From Croceicoccus sp. Ery15 (GTDB lineage: Bacteria; Pseudomonadota; Alphaproteobacteria; Sphingomonadales; Sphingomonadaceae): a DNA stretch of 64,000 nt. The stretch covers positions 682,001-746,000 of the forward strand of contig NZ_CP087588.1 of the NCBI RefSeq assembly GCF_020985305.1. The letters run 5' to 3'. The translations under genes were made by a program, and so were the position numbers. Numbering within the stretch: position 1 is the first letter of the stretch; each line of letters begins with the position of its first letter. Shown here one piece after another: positions 28,907 through 38,037 of the stretch. The notes below the pieces were generated by a model, which made no database searches, had not been told where the DNA came from, and saw only the letters and a list, made by a program, of their open reading frames with translations.

Positions 28907-29653
28907 GTGACTATCCGCAAACGCCTGCCGGCCCGCCCTTTCCGTATCGATCGCGCTGTCATCGCACTGCTTGTGCTGTTGGCATTACTGGCGGGAGGGC
29001 ACGGCTGGCTGAAAGCGCACCCCGAGCATGATCCGCGTGCGCCGGTCGACCTGAACGGGCCCGAAGGCTGGGCGACTTCGATGAAGCTGGCGGGTTTGCG
29101 CGGTGATCCCGTGCAATGCCGTCAGGCGCTGGACCGCGCAGGGATCGGCTTTACCGCACTCGACCCCACGGGTGAGGGGGCGTGCCGACGCGACGACCGG
29201 ATGCGGATCGCGAGTGATGCCGAACGGGGCATGATACTGACACCGACCATGCCCGAGGCAAGTTGCAGCGTGAATGCCGCGCTGCACTGGTGGATGCGGC
29301 ACCGCGTGCAACCGGCGGCAGAGGATATTCTGGGGAACAGGGTCGCCAGCCTGCAGCATCTGGGCACCTTTAATTGCCGGCGCATCAATGGAGGCACGCA
29401 AGGCCGGTGGAGCGAGCATGCGACGGGCAATGCCATCGACATAGCCGGGTTCACATTGGAGGATGGACGCCGATTGACCCTGTCGGCGGACTGGCAGAAC
29501 GCCGGAAATCCGGAAGGCGCATTTTTGCGAGCGGTACGCGACGGTGCCTGCGATGCGTTCGGGACAGTGTTGTCGCCCGACTATAACGCCTTGCACGCCG
29601 ATCATTTTCATCTGGATCAGGCAGAGCGCGGGTTTGGCAGTTTTTGCCGGTAA
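28907..29653 (+). CDS. Extensin-like (M15-type) peptidase, membrane anchored
   Basis: 248 residues from a GTG start one base after the dnaE2 stop; there is no ATG upstream of the fold in this frame other than inside dnaE2. An N-terminal helix (VIALLVLLALLAGGHGW) anchors it facing the periplasm. The extensin-like C domain carries the zinc-peptidase pattern SEHATGNAIDI and HADHFHLD, i.e. SxHxxGxAxD and HxxH, with four conserved-looking cysteines. Such proteins are thought to act on peptidoglycan peptides or bind the cell wall. The one-base spacing suggests co-translation with dnaE2 and thus SOS expression, an inference. Confidence 0.85.
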   Translation: MTIRKRLPARPFRIDRAVIALLVLLALLAGGHGWLKAHPEHDPRAPVDLNGPEGWATSMKLAGLRGDPVQCRQALDRAGIGFTALDPTGEGACRRDDRMRIASDAERGMILTPTMPEASCSVNAALHWWMRHRVQPAAEDILGNRVASLQHLGTFNCRRINGGTQGRWSEHATGNAIDIAGFTLEDGRRLTLSADWQNAGNPEGAFLRAVRDGACDAFGTVLSPDYNALHADHFHLDQAERGFGSFCR

Positions 29654-29689
29654 GGGCAGGCGGGTGCGACCCGAACCCCGCCCGACCGG

Positions 29690-30142
29690 TCAGTCGCGGA
29701 ATGTCATCGACCGCAGCAGCATCGAACCTGCCAGATGACGATATTCGGCGCGTTCGCCCGACGCGCTTTGCATCTGCGTTTCGGTCATCGCCATATGTTT
29801 GCGATAGGCCTCGGCGCGCGCCTCTTCCTCTTCGGGGCTTTCCCATTCGGTCCAGCGGGTGATCAGATAGACGTCGGGTTCACCTTTGCGCGGGAAAGAG
29901 TTCACCAGCACCTCGTATCCGGTGATCCAACCTTGTTCCATCGCAAAGGCCTGACCCTTGCGCCACATGCCCGCCAGATGATTGGCATAATCGAGCCCGT
30001 GCCCGTCCTCGATCTCGATCCCCGAAACTTCGACATATTCGCCGCTGACGAACGGCCACTCGCTCTGCGCATGGGCAAGTTGCGGGCAGGCAAGCGCCAT
30101 CGATGCCGCAAACAGCGGCGCAAGTAATTTGACAGTCTTCAT
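29690..30142 (-). CDS. Exported protein of unknown function
   Basis: 150 residues. A signal peptide (about 1-25, AHA cleavage) is followed by a compact domain (EYVEVSGIEIEDGHGLDYANHLAGMWRKGQ, in part) and an acidic EEEEARAEAYRKH helix. The size and pattern GYEVLVNSF...VYLITRW recall dimeric alpha-beta barrel (ABM/NIPSNAP-like) folds, which I suggest only tentatively. The ATG at 30142 has AGGGGA six bases upstream. It is convergent with the extensin-like gene and lies upstream of phoB on the same strand as the phosphate regulon, but reads away from it without obvious link. Confidence 0.8.
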   Translation of the reverse strand: MKTVKLLAPLFAASMALACPQLAHAQSEWPFVSGEYVEVSGIEIEDGHGLDYANHLAGMWRKGQAFAMEQGWITGYEVLVNSFPRKGEPDVYLITRWTEWESPEEEEARAEAYRKHMAMTETQMQSASGERAEYRHLAGSMLLRSMTFRD

Positions 30143-30289
30143 CAATCATCCCCTTCGCGGAACATGTGCAAGACGCACAGGTTTCCCTCGGGCAGTCCCG
30201 GTGTATTTACGATGTTCGGAAAAATACCCGATCGGGTCAGGCTGCGCGCCCGTTAATCTTCTGTCAATCTTGCAGCGCAGCAAAAATGA

Positions 30290-30979
30290 TCAGGCAGCTT
30301 CGAATGCGTAACCGGCCGAACGGACGGTACGTACCGGGTCCTTGCTGCCTTCGACCGACAAGCCCTTGCGAAGACGGCGAATATGCACGTCGACCGTACG
30401 CAGTTCGATATCGCTGCCGGTGCCCCATACGGCATCAAGCAATTGGCCCCGGCTGAAGACGCGTCCGGGGTGTTCCATGAAGAACCGTAGCAGGCGGAAT
30501 TCGGTCGGACCCAGTTGCAGCGAATGGCCGCGACGGGTGGCTTTATGGCTGGTGGCGTCCAGCTTGATATCGCCGACCTCCAGCACCTCGCCCGCAAGCG
30601 CAGGACGCACGCGGCGCAGCACCGCCCCGACGCGGGCGATCAGTTCGCGTGGAGAGAACGGCTTGGTCACATAATCGTCGGCGCCGGTTTCAAGGCCGCG
30701 GATGCGGTCATCCTCGCTTCCGCGCGCCGTCAGCATCACGATGGGAACATGCGCCGTTTCCTTGTCACGGCGCAGGCGGCGGCAGATTTCGATGCCGCTG
30801 GTCCCCTCGACCATCCAGTCAAGGATGACGAGGTCGGGCGCTTGTTCGTCGGCAAGGATCAGCGCCTCGTCACCATCGCCGGTGACGTGCACTTCATAGC
30901 CTTCGGCCTCAAACCGATATTGCAGCAACTCGGCAAGCGAGAGATCGTCTTCGACGAGAAGCAGGCGCGGAGCGGGCAC
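30290..30979 (-). CDS. phoB: Phosphate regulon response regulator PhoB
   Basis: 229 residues. Receiver domain with acidic pocket EDD (10-12), phosphoacceptor Asp54 (VILDWMVEGTSG, typical of PhoB) and KPFSPREL; C-terminal OmpR-type winged helix with VWGTGSDIELRTVDVHIRRLRK. Phosphorylated by PhoR it binds Pho boxes and activates pst and the porin gene. It starts with GTG at 30979, with AAGGATCC upstream. It is the last gene of the cluster, 101 bases behind phoU, while its kinase gene phoR lies at the other end of the cluster. Confidence 0.96.
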   Translation of the reverse strand: MPAPRLLLVEDDLSLAELLQYRFEAEGYEVHVTGDGDEALILADEQAPDLVILDWMVEGTSGIEICRRLRRDKETAHVPIVMLTARGSEDDRIRGLETGADDYVTKPFSPRELIARVGAVLRRVRPALAGEVLEVGDIKLDATSHKATRRGHSLQLGPTEFRLLRFFMEHPGRVFSRGQLLDAVWGTGSDIELRTVDVHIRRLRKGLSVEGSKDPVRTVRSAGYAFEAA

Positions 30980-31080
30980 TTCTACGGATCCTTATCAGTG
31001 GCGGTACGTCACCCCATCACACGCCTTTTATTACCGGCTTATGACAAGAGCGTGAATATTACACGACTGTGGTCCGGCAA

Positions 31081-31755
31081 TCAGCTCTCGTGATCCTCGC
31101 GATCGGGCGGATAGGTGCCGGTGGCCGAGAAATGCACCATTTCCGCCACATTGGTCGCATGATCGCCGACGCGCTCAATATTGCGCGCCACGAACAGCAA
31201 TTGTGCCGCGCTGCCGATGGTGGCGGGGTTTTCGACCATATGGGTGACCACATTGCGGAAGATGCTGTCGTAAAACGCATCGACGCGCGCATCGCGGGCG
31301 ATCACTTCCTTGGCCAGCATCGGATCGCGCGCGGCATAGGCAGTCAGCACATCATGCACCATCTCGACCGCGATTTCGCCCATGGCGGGGATTAGCGCGA
31401 GCGGTTCGAACCGGCGGCGGCCTTCGATGCGGTTGACGCGCTTGGCGATGTTCTTGGCGTAATCGCCGATCCGTTCGACCACGCCCGCGATCTTCAGCGC
31501 GGCGATCACCTCTCGCAAATCGTCGGCCATGGGCGCGCGCAGGGCGATGGTGCGAACGGCCAGACGGTCGATCTCCATCTCCAGCGTGTCGATTTCCTTG
31601 TCGCGGGCGATGACGCGATTGCCCAGTTCCTCGTCGCCATTGACGATGGCTTCGAGCGATTCCTGGACCGACAGCTCGGCCAGTCCGCCCATTTCAGCGA
31701 CCAGACCGCGCAGGCGGGTAATGTCTTCCTCAAACGCTTTGACCGTGTGTTCCAT
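31081..31755 (-). CDS. phoU: Phosphate signalling protein PhoU
   Basis: 224 residues, all helical, with two repeats of the PhoU motif: ERIGDYAKNIAKRV in the first half and ERVGDHATNVAEMV in the second. PhoU couples the PstSCAB transporter to PhoR so that the kinase is silent when phosphate is plentiful. It begins two bases after the pstB stop, so the two are co-translated. Confidence 0.96.
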   Translation of the reverse strand: MEHTVKAFEEDITRLRGLVAEMGGLAELSVQESLEAIVNGDEELGNRVIARDKEIDTLEMEIDRLAVRTIALRAPMADDLREVIAALKIAGVVERIGDYAKNIAKRVNRIEGRRRFEPLALIPAMGEIAVEMVHDVLTAYAARDPMLAKEVIARDARVDAFYDSIFRNVVTHMVENPATIGSAAQLLFVARNIERVGDHATNVAEMVHFSATGTYPPDREDHES

Positions 31756-31757
31756 AA

Positions 31758-32573
31758 TCAGCCGTAGCGCCCCGTGATATAATCCTTTGTCCGTTCTTCG
31801 CGCGGATTGGTGAAGATGTCACTCGTCTTGCCGTACTCGACCATTTTTCCCATGTGGAAAAACGCGGTCCGTTGCGAAACGCGGGCGGCCTGCTGCATCG
31901 AGTGGGTGACGATCACGATGGCATAACGGCCGCGCAATTCGTCGATCAGCTCTTCGATACGCGCGGTGGCGATCGGATCGAGCGCCGAACATGGCTCGTC
32001 CATCAGGATCACTTCAGGGTCGACCGCAATGGCGCGCGCGATGCACAGGCGCTGTTGCTGGCCGCCCGAAAGCGCTGTGCCCGAATCGGCAAGGCGGTCC
32101 TTCACTTCGTCCCAAAGGCCGGCGCGTTGCAGCGACTCTTCTACGATGCGGTCCATTTCGGCCTTGCTGGTCGCAAGCCCGTGGATGCGCGGCCCATAGG
32201 CGATGTTTTCATAGATCGACTTGGGAAACGGGTTCGGCTTTTGAAAGACCATTCCGACACGCGCGCGCAATTGCACGACATCCATCCTGGAGCGATAGAT
32301 ATCCTCGCCGTCCAGCAGGATTTCACCTTCGACCCGCGCGCTGGCAATCGTGTCGTTCATGCGGTTCAGCGTGCGCAGAAAGGTCGATTTGCCGCAGCCC
32401 GACGGGCCGATAAAGGCCGTCACATAGCGCGTGTGCACGTCGATCGAGACATCGTCGATCGCCTTTTTCTCTCCGTAGAAAACGGAAACGCCATTGGCCG
32501 AAATCTTCGGCTTGGCGGCAGCGGTCTGCGTGGTGGCCTCGGCCAGTTCTTGTTCGGGCATGGTCATCTTCAT
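31758..32573 (-). CDS. pstB: Phosphate ABC transporter ATP-binding protein
   Basis: 271 residues. Walker A GPSGCGKS (56-63), [16 protein letters not shown] signature, Walker [17 protein letters not shown] and an H-loop VTHSMQQA are intact, a full PstB pattern. Powers phosphate import through PstA and PstC. The start could also be one of the nearby ATG codons (MKMTMP). It lies 16 bases behind pstA. Confidence 0.97.
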   Translation of the reverse strand: MKMTMPEQELAEATTQTAAAKPKISANGVSVFYGEKKAIDDVSIDVHTRYVTAFIGPSGCGKSTFLRTLNRMNDTIASARVEGEILLDGEDIYRSRMDVVQLRARVGMVFQKPNPFPKSIYENIAYGPRIHGLATSKAEMDRIVEESLQRAGLWDEVKDRLADSGTALSGGQQQRLCIARAIAVDPEVILMDEPCSALDPIATARIEELIDELRGRYAIVIVTHSMQQAARVSQRTAFFHMGKMVEYGKTSDIFTNPREERTKDYITGRYG

Positions 32574-32589
32574 TAGACGGTCTCAGGGA

Positions 32590-33900
32590 TTACCAGCGGC
32601 GTTCGAATTTGTTGCGCAGGTATATGGCGAGGCCGTTCATGGCCAGAAGGAACAGCAATAGCACGATAATCGCGGCAGAGGTACGCTCTACGAAGCCGCG
32701 ATCGATCTCGTCCGACCACAGGAAGATCTGAACCGGCAGAACGCTGGACGGAGAGGTGAAGCCCGCAGGCGGCGTGGCGACAAACGCGCGCATGCCGATC
32801 ATCAGCAGCGGCGCGGTTTCGCCCAGCGCGCGGGCCATGCCGATGATCGTGCCGGTCAGAATACCGGGCAGGGCCAGTGGCAGCACATGGTGAAACACCA
32901 CTTGTACCGGCGAAGCGCCGATTGCCAGCGCGCCGTCGCGGATCGAGGGCGGGACCGATTTGATCGCATTGCGCCCGCTGATTACGATGACCGGCATGGT
33001 CATCAGCGCCAGCGTCATGCCGCCGATGATCGGAGCGCTGCGCAGATTGGGAAAGATCCAGAGAAACACCGCAAGGCCCAGCAATCCGAAGATGATCGAT
33101 GGAACTGCGGCGAGGTTGTTGATCGAAACCTCGATAATATCGGTCCATTTGTTCTTGGGGGCATATTCCTCAAGATAAACGGCTGCCAAGACGCCGATGG
33201 GAAAAGCCAGCACCAGCGTGACGATCATCGTGAGCAGTGAGCCTTTGAGCGCGCCCCAGATGCCCGCTTCCTGCGGGTCGGTGGCATCGGCACGCGACAG
33301 GAAGCCCCAGTCGAAAGCGCGCGACAAAACGCCTTCGTCCTTCAGCCGCGATGCCATCGCCTGCAATTCGGCCGGTCCTTCGCCGCGATAGGCCGCGGCC
33401 AGATCGTCCTCGACCGGCACGGCCACGGTGACATCGCGGGTCAACATGTCGGGATCGGCCACGATCTTCGCCGCCAGATCGCGTGAAGCACCGCCGCCCA
33501 GTTGCGAAGCGACGTCATCGCCATAGGCCTGCGTCGCGGCAAATTGCAGCGCGTCGGTCAACCCTGCCGAACGCAGCATCGCTTCGGCACCGGGCTGGCT
33601 GAGCTGGCTTTGATCGACAGCAAGGCCGAGTTCGGTAAATTTCACCGGCACCTTCAGTTCGGCACGGGTGAAGCCGGCAATACCGTTCGACGTCATCGCG
33701 ACCAGCAACACGGCCAGCACCGCGACGGAGACCAGCACCGACAGCATCGCCAGCAATTTGAAGCGCCGTTCTGCCGCGTAGCGCTTCTTCAACCGCTTTG
33801 CGACAACGGCATTGCGCTGCACACGCTGCCGGTCGAGTTCGGACAAATCCTGCATCTGTGCGGGGGACGGGGAGGCGGTGTTCATCGCATCCTTACTCAT
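32590..33900 (-). CDS. pstA: Phosphate ABC transporter permease PstA (long form)
   Basis: 436 residues, about 150 longer than E. coli PstA because of an N-terminal cytosolic segment, a first helix (LLAMLSVLVSVAVLAVLLVAM) and a periplasmic domain (about 75-215) of the DUF3333 type seen in alphaproteobacterial PstA. The C-terminal half has the permease fold, with ALGETAPLLMIG as the ATPase-contact EAA-type loop. The ATG at 33900 overlaps pstC by eight bases; an ATG at 33885 with AAGGA just upstream is an equally plausible start. Confidence 0.94.
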   Translation of the reverse strand: MSKDAMNTASPSPAQMQDLSELDRQRVQRNAVVAKRLKKRYAAERRFKLLAMLSVLVSVAVLAVLLVAMTSNGIAGFTRAELKVPVKFTELGLAVDQSQLSQPGAEAMLRSAGLTDALQFAATQAYGDDVASQLGGGASRDLAAKIVADPDMLTRDVTVAVPVEDDLAAAYRGEGPAELQAMASRLKDEGVLSRAFDWGFLSRADATDPQEAGIWGALKGSLLTMIVTLVLAFPIGVLAAVYLEEYAPKNKWTDIIEVSINNLAAVPSIIFGLLGLAVFLWIFPNLRSAPIIGGMTLALMTMPVIVISGRNAIKSVPPSIRDGALAIGASPVQVVFHHVLPLALPGILTGTIIGMARALGETAPLLMIGMRAFVATPPAGFTSPSSVLPVQIFLWSDEIDRGFVERTSAAIIVLLLFLLAMNGLAIYLRNKFERRW

Positions 33901-35272
33901 AGGCTTCGCGGTAGCGCTTTACGACGCGCAGGGCGATGAAGTTCAGGGTCAGCGTCACGGCGAACAGCACCATCCCCAATGCAAAGGCGGAGAGGGTGGC
34001 CGGATGGTCGAAGCTGCCTTCGCCCGTCAGCATGGCGACGATCTGATAGGTGACCGTGGTCATGCTTTCCAACGGATTGGCCGAAAGGTTTGCCGACGCG
34101 CCCGCAGCCATCACCACGATCATGGTTTCGCCGATCGCGCGCGATACGGCCAGCATCACGCCCGCCACAATGCCGGGCAGGGCAGCGGGGATCAGCACCT
34201 TGCGGATGGTTTCCGACTGCGTCGCCCCCATGGCAAGGCTGCCGTCGCGCATCGCGGCGGGGACGGCTGCAATCGAATCGTCGGCCATCGAGGATACGAA
34301 GGGAATGATCATCACGCCCATAATCAGGCCTGCTGCCAAAGCGCTTTCGCTGCTGGCGCTGGAAATGCCGATCGACTGCGCCACATCGCGGATAAACGGC
34401 GCCACCGTCAGCGCAGCGAAATAGCCGTACACGACGGTCGGCACACCGGCGAGAATTTCAAGGATCGGCTTGAGCCATTTACGCAGAGTGGGCGACGCAT
34501 ATTGGGTCAGATAGATCGCGCTTCCCATGCCCAGAGGGATCGCAACAATCATGGCGATGATCGCGCCGATATAGATCGTGCCCCAGAACAGCGGCAGGGC
34601 GCCGTAATCCTCACCCGTCGTATAGGCCGGATCGCGCATGGGATCGGGCGACCAGTGCGTGCCGAACAGGAAGTCAATGGGGTTGACCATGCCGAAGAAG
34701 CGCACGGTTTCGAACAGCAGCGACGCCAGAATGCCGAAAGTCGTCAGAATGGCGACTAGCGAGGCGAGCAGCAGCAGGCCCATGACCATGCGCTCGACCT
34801 TGGTGCGGGCGGTAAAATCGGGACGCAGTTTCAGAAAGGCATAGGCGCCGCCTGCAAAGCCCGTCACCAAGGTGACGGCCAGCCCGATGATGCCATAGCG
34901 CGACAGGGCCGCCGCGGCCGGTTCGACCAGAGGCTGCGCGCGCGGGTCGAACACCGCCTGCATGTCGCCGCTGGCAACCGCGATCGCCTCGCCAAGGATG
35001 GTATTGCGGGCAAGACCAAAGGGCGGCAGCGAACCGGCGGCCGGATGCGAGAGCATGGCCTGCAACACCAGTTGCGGGCTGAACGCGCTCCAGATCAGGG
35101 CGAACAGCATTGCGGGCACAAAGGCCCACAGTGCGACATACCATGCGTGATAGCTGGGCAGCGAATGCGGACGGCTGTCACCGCTGCGAAACGCATAGGC
35201 GCGCGAGCGAGCCGCCAGCCACCCGGCCAAACCGAGGCCGAGTGCGAGTAGAACGAGAATTGCTGGCGACAT
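33893..35272 (-). CDS. pstC: Phosphate ABC transporter permease PstC (long form)
   Basis: 459 residues. An alphaproteobacterial N-terminal extension with two or three helices precedes the permease domain that carries NPIDFLFGTHWSPD, LAGVPTVVYGYFA and SRAIGETMIVVMAAG, the last being the ATPase-contact loop. With PstA it forms the phosphate channel in the inner membrane. It follows pstS by 21 bases and overlaps pstA by eight. Confidence 0.95.
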   Translation of the reverse strand: MSPAILVLLALGLGLAGWLAARSRAYAFRSGDSRPHSLPSYHAWYVALWAFVPAMLFALIWSAFSPQLVLQAMLSHPAAGSLPPFGLARNTILGEAIAVASGDMQAVFDPRAQPLVEPAAAALSRYGIIGLAVTLVTGFAGGAYAFLKLRPDFTARTKVERMVMGLLLLASLVAILTTFGILASLLFETVRFFGMVNPIDFLFGTHWSPDPMRDPAYTTGEDYGALPLFWGTIYIGAIIAMIVAIPLGMGSAIYLTQYASPTLRKWLKPILEILAGVPTVVYGYFAALTVAPFIRDVAQSIGISSASSESALAAGLIMGVMIIPFVSSMADDSIAAVPAAMRDGSLAMGATQSETIRKVLIPAALPGIVAGVMLAVSRAIGETMIVVMAAGASANLSANPLESMTTVTYQIVAMLTGEGSFDHPATLSAFALGMVLFAVTLTLNFIALRVVKRYREAYE

Positions 35273-35293
35273 CGCTAGGGTATTAAGCTCGCT

Positions 35294-36334
35294 TTATTGC
35301 AGATCCGTGGCCTGAATCACGGTCAGATTCGAGGCCACCTCGGCGTTGCGGGCTGCCGCTTCGGGCGTGGAAGCGATCATGCCCTTGCTCGTAAGCAGGC
35401 CGTCCTTGCCCCAGTTCTCGACCCAAGTCGAGAGATACTCTTTCAAACCGGGCACGGCTTCCACATGCTGTTTCTTCACATAGATATATAGCGGACGGGC
35501 ACCGGGATACTGTCCGCCCGCGATATTATCATAGGTCGGCTCGAACCCGCCAAGGCTGAGGCCGCGCAGCTTGTCTGAATTTTCCTCGAGGAAGGAATAG
35601 CCGAAAACGCCGATCGCCTTGGGATTGGTGGCCAGCTTCTGCACGATCAGATTGTCGTTCTCGCCCTGCTCGACATAGGCGCCGTCGCTGCGGACTTCGG
35701 TGCAGATCTGCTCGTAACGGTCTTCGTCGGTTTCCTTCAGCGCCTTGGTCGCGGCATCGGTGTTGCAACCGGCAGTCAGGATCAGCTCGGCCAGCGCGTC
35801 GCGCGTACCCGATGTCGGGGGCGGGCCATAAACAAGGATCGGCTCGTTCGGGAACGAGGGGTCGATATCCGACCAATTCTTGGCAGTCTGCGGCTTGCCA
35901 TAGGGCTCTGCCGCCAGCGCCTGATAGACCTGTGCGGGGGTCAGGGAAAAGTTCTGCCCTTCCTTCGATTCGGCGATCGCAATACCGTCGAGGCCGACTT
36001 CAAGCTCCACAACCTCGGTCACGCCATTGGCCTGACAGGTTTCGAATTCCGACAGCTTCATCCGGCGCGAGGCGTTGGCGATATCGGGATATTGCGTGCC
36101 GACACCGCCGCAGAACAGCTTGAAACCGCCGCCTGTGCCGGTCGATTCGATGATGGGCGAGGAGAACTGCGGATAGCTGCGGCTGAATTCCTCGGCCGCG
36201 GCCTTGGCGAAAGGATAGACGGTGGACGAACCCACGGCCTTGATCTGGTCGCGGCCGGCCGACTGGGGGCCGCCGCAGGCCGCAAGGGTCGCCGCCGACA
36301 GGGCGGCCAGAAGAAGGGGCTTCATCATGCGCAT
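35294..36334 (-). CDS. pstS: Phosphate-binding lipoprotein PstS
   Basis: 346 residues from the ATG at 36334, which has AAAGGAAA upstream; upstream codons in frame run through the Pho box. A lipobox LAAC gives Cys20. The mature part starts QIKAVGSSTVYPFAKAAAEEF and includes STGTGGGFKLFCGG and PTSGTRDALAELIL, the phosphate-contact loops, so it belongs to the PstS family that captures phosphate in the periplasm. It is expressed from a promoter with a Pho box 46-62 bases upstream and leads the pstSCAB-phoU operon. Confidence 0.95.
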   Translation of the reverse strand: MRMMKPLLLAALSAATLAACGGPQSAGRDQIKAVGSSTVYPFAKAAAEEFSRSYPQFSSPIIESTGTGGGFKLFCGGVGTQYPDIANASRRMKLSEFETCQANGVTEVVELEVGLDGIAIAESKEGQNFSLTPAQVYQALAAEPYGKPQTAKNWSDIDPSFPNEPILVYGPPPTSGTRDALAELILTAGCNTDAATKALKETDEDRYEQICTEVRSDGAYVEQGENDNLIVQKLATNPKAIGVFGYSFLEENSDKLRGLSLGGFEPTYDNIAGGQYPGARPLYIYVKKQHVEAVPGLKEYLSTWVENWGKDGLLTSKGMIASTPEAAARNAEVASNLTVIQATDLQ

Positions 36335-36379
36335 GGGATTGGTTTCCTTTCGAATCGCCCGCGCCAATATGGGCTTAAT

Positions 36380-36397
36380 ATGACAGTTATGTGACAT
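36380..36397 (-). promoter_or_regulatory. Pho box in the pstS promoter
   Basis: On the minus strand, TGTCACATAACTGTCAT holds two direct TGTCA repeats spaced 11 bases apart, the PhoB-binding pattern. It lies 46 bases upstream of the pstS ATG. Confidence 0.85.
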
Positions 36398-36467
36398 AAT
36401 GCTGCACGCCGTACGCGTAAGCTTTTGAAATTGCGTGATTGCTGGAATTGCAAAATCGACACTCCGG

Positions 36468-37850
36468 TCAGAAATCCAGCTGTGCGCGCGCTCCGAAGCT
36501 GTTCACGCCGTAAGACGTATCGCCGCTGGCCGTTGGATAAACCGCGCCATCATACTCGATATAGGCGTAGTTCAACAGGAAGCGGGTGTAGTCGGTCGGC
36601 GTCCAGATCAGCGATATCCCGTAAAGGTTCTGCTGGCCGCCCGCGATATCGACATCGTCGAGGTCGAGATAATCATAGCGCAGATTGACCTGTAATGCGC
36701 CCATGCCGCCCTCGTTCACCGGATTCGCTGGGCGGATACGGTCGAACAGGCCCTTTTTATACCCGCGCCGGTCGCCCGGCGTCAGGAAATAGCCAACTTC
36801 GGCATAACCGCCGAAAAATGTGGGGTCGGCAAAGCCGGTCCGTTCGACATGCTGCCAGAAAGCTTCGCCCGCCACGTGGAACGGACCCATGATGGCAGAT
36901 GTCTCGACACCCAGACCGGTTTCGCTGTCGGCCGAGAAAAAGCCGGTGTCGATAAAGCGCGAATTATTCGGATGTTCGAGCGGGCGCTGGCGATAGCGGA
37001 CCAGCCCGTCATCTTCGATATCGTTGTAATGGACCGAGCCGCCGATATGCAGCTGTGTGTCCCCGACCTTGGGCATATAGGCAAAGCGGATGTCGCCGCC
37101 AGCGTTCTTGTTGTCGCGCAACACTTCGATATTGTCGGTGAAGAACCCCGCCTGCACCAGCCAGTCGTCGGTGATATATTGCGCCGAGATCCCCACGCGG
37201 CGTTCGAACACAAAGGCATCGGTAAAGGCCGCGCGTTCGATGAAAGAGGTGTGGAGCGAGCTGGACAGTTCTTCCATCGACTGGAACGTGTTGTGCTGTC
37301 CGGCAATGATGGTGAGATTACCGTCAGTATAGTCGATATAGGCGTCGGTAGTGACGGTCACTTCCTGCGCGAAATCGAATTCCGCCTTATAGCCGAAACC
37401 GCCCGGTACTGTGCCTTCGATGCCCAGGCGAATGCGACGCGCCTCGCTGGAATAGCCGTCGTCATGGCCGGTCGATTCGGGTGCCGAGATATAGGCGGCG
37501 TCGTAGTTGAAGCGCCCGCGCGGCTTAAAGCTCCATCCGTCGGGATGCGATATGACCGGCGCACCCTTCCATGCGATTTGCGTCTGCGGCTCTTCCTGCG
37601 CGGCAACGGGCACCGGCGCGGCCACAGGCGCCGCTGACGCGACAGGCTGCTGCGCATCGGCGTTGCGAGTGTGGGCCAGTTCTGCCTCAAGCTCCTCGAT
37701 CCGGCGGTTCATTGCCTCCATGCTGGCCCGCATAGCGGACAATTCAGCCTGGATAGCATTCACGTCTACCGTGGCCTCTTGAGCCATGGCGGTGTGGGCC
37801 GCCATTAGGCTGGTGGTCGCGAGGAGCGATAATGTGATTGCGTGTTTCAT
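36468..37850 (-). CDS. Phosphate-selective-type porin (OprO/OprP family)
   Basis: 460 residues. A signal peptide (about 1-23, AMA cleavage) is followed by a short N-terminal coiled coil (AELSAMRASMEAMNRRIEELEAEL, in part) of the trimerising kind, an Ala/Pro linker, then a 16-strand-type beta barrel beginning WSFKPRGRFNYDAAYI and RRIRLGIEGTVPGGFGYKAEFDFA, and a final aromatic residue (AQLDF) used for outer-membrane assembly. The fold is that of phosphate/polyphosphate porins. A perfect-looking Pho box 61-79 bases upstream and its place between pstS and phoR support a role in phosphate uptake. Confidence 0.92.
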   Translation of the reverse strand: MKHAITLSLLATTSLMAAHTAMAQEATVDVNAIQAELSAMRASMEAMNRRIEELEAELAHTRNADAQQPVASAAPVAAPVPVAAQEEPQTQIAWKGAPVISHPDGWSFKPRGRFNYDAAYISAPESTGHDDGYSSEARRIRLGIEGTVPGGFGYKAEFDFAQEVTVTTDAYIDYTDGNLTIIAGQHNTFQSMEELSSSLHTSFIERAAFTDAFVFERRVGISAQYITDDWLVQAGFFTDNIEVLRDNKNAGGDIRFAYMPKVGDTQLHIGGSVHYNDIEDDGLVRYRQRPLEHPNNSRFIDTGFFSADSETGLGVETSAIMGPFHVAGEAFWQHVERTGFADPTFFGGYAEVGYFLTPGDRRGYKKGLFDRIRPANPVNEGGMGALQVNLRYDYLDLDDVDIAGGQQNLYGISLIWTPTDYTRFLLNYAYIEYDGAVYPTASGDTSYGVNSFGARAQLDF

Positions 37851-37910
37851 CGAATGTTACAGTTCAGTGTCGATTCCATGACCGGGAGGCGACGCCACTA
37901 TGACGTATCA

Positions 37911-37929
37911 ATGACAGTTTTGTTACAGT
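37911..37929 (-). promoter_or_regulatory. Pho box in the porin promoter
   Basis: On the minus strand CTGTAACAAAACTGTCAT has two CTGT(A/C)A direct repeats at an 11-base period. It lies 61 bases before the porin ATG and about 110 bases past the phoR stop. Confidence 0.85.
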
Positions 37930-38037
37930 GTGTGTCCAGGATAGGGCCAAGCACCTGCTAAACAGGCTGAAATCTGCGGAACAGTGCGGATCAAAAAAAT
38001 TTACACTCGCCAACGTGGCGGACTGGTGGTGCCCGCT

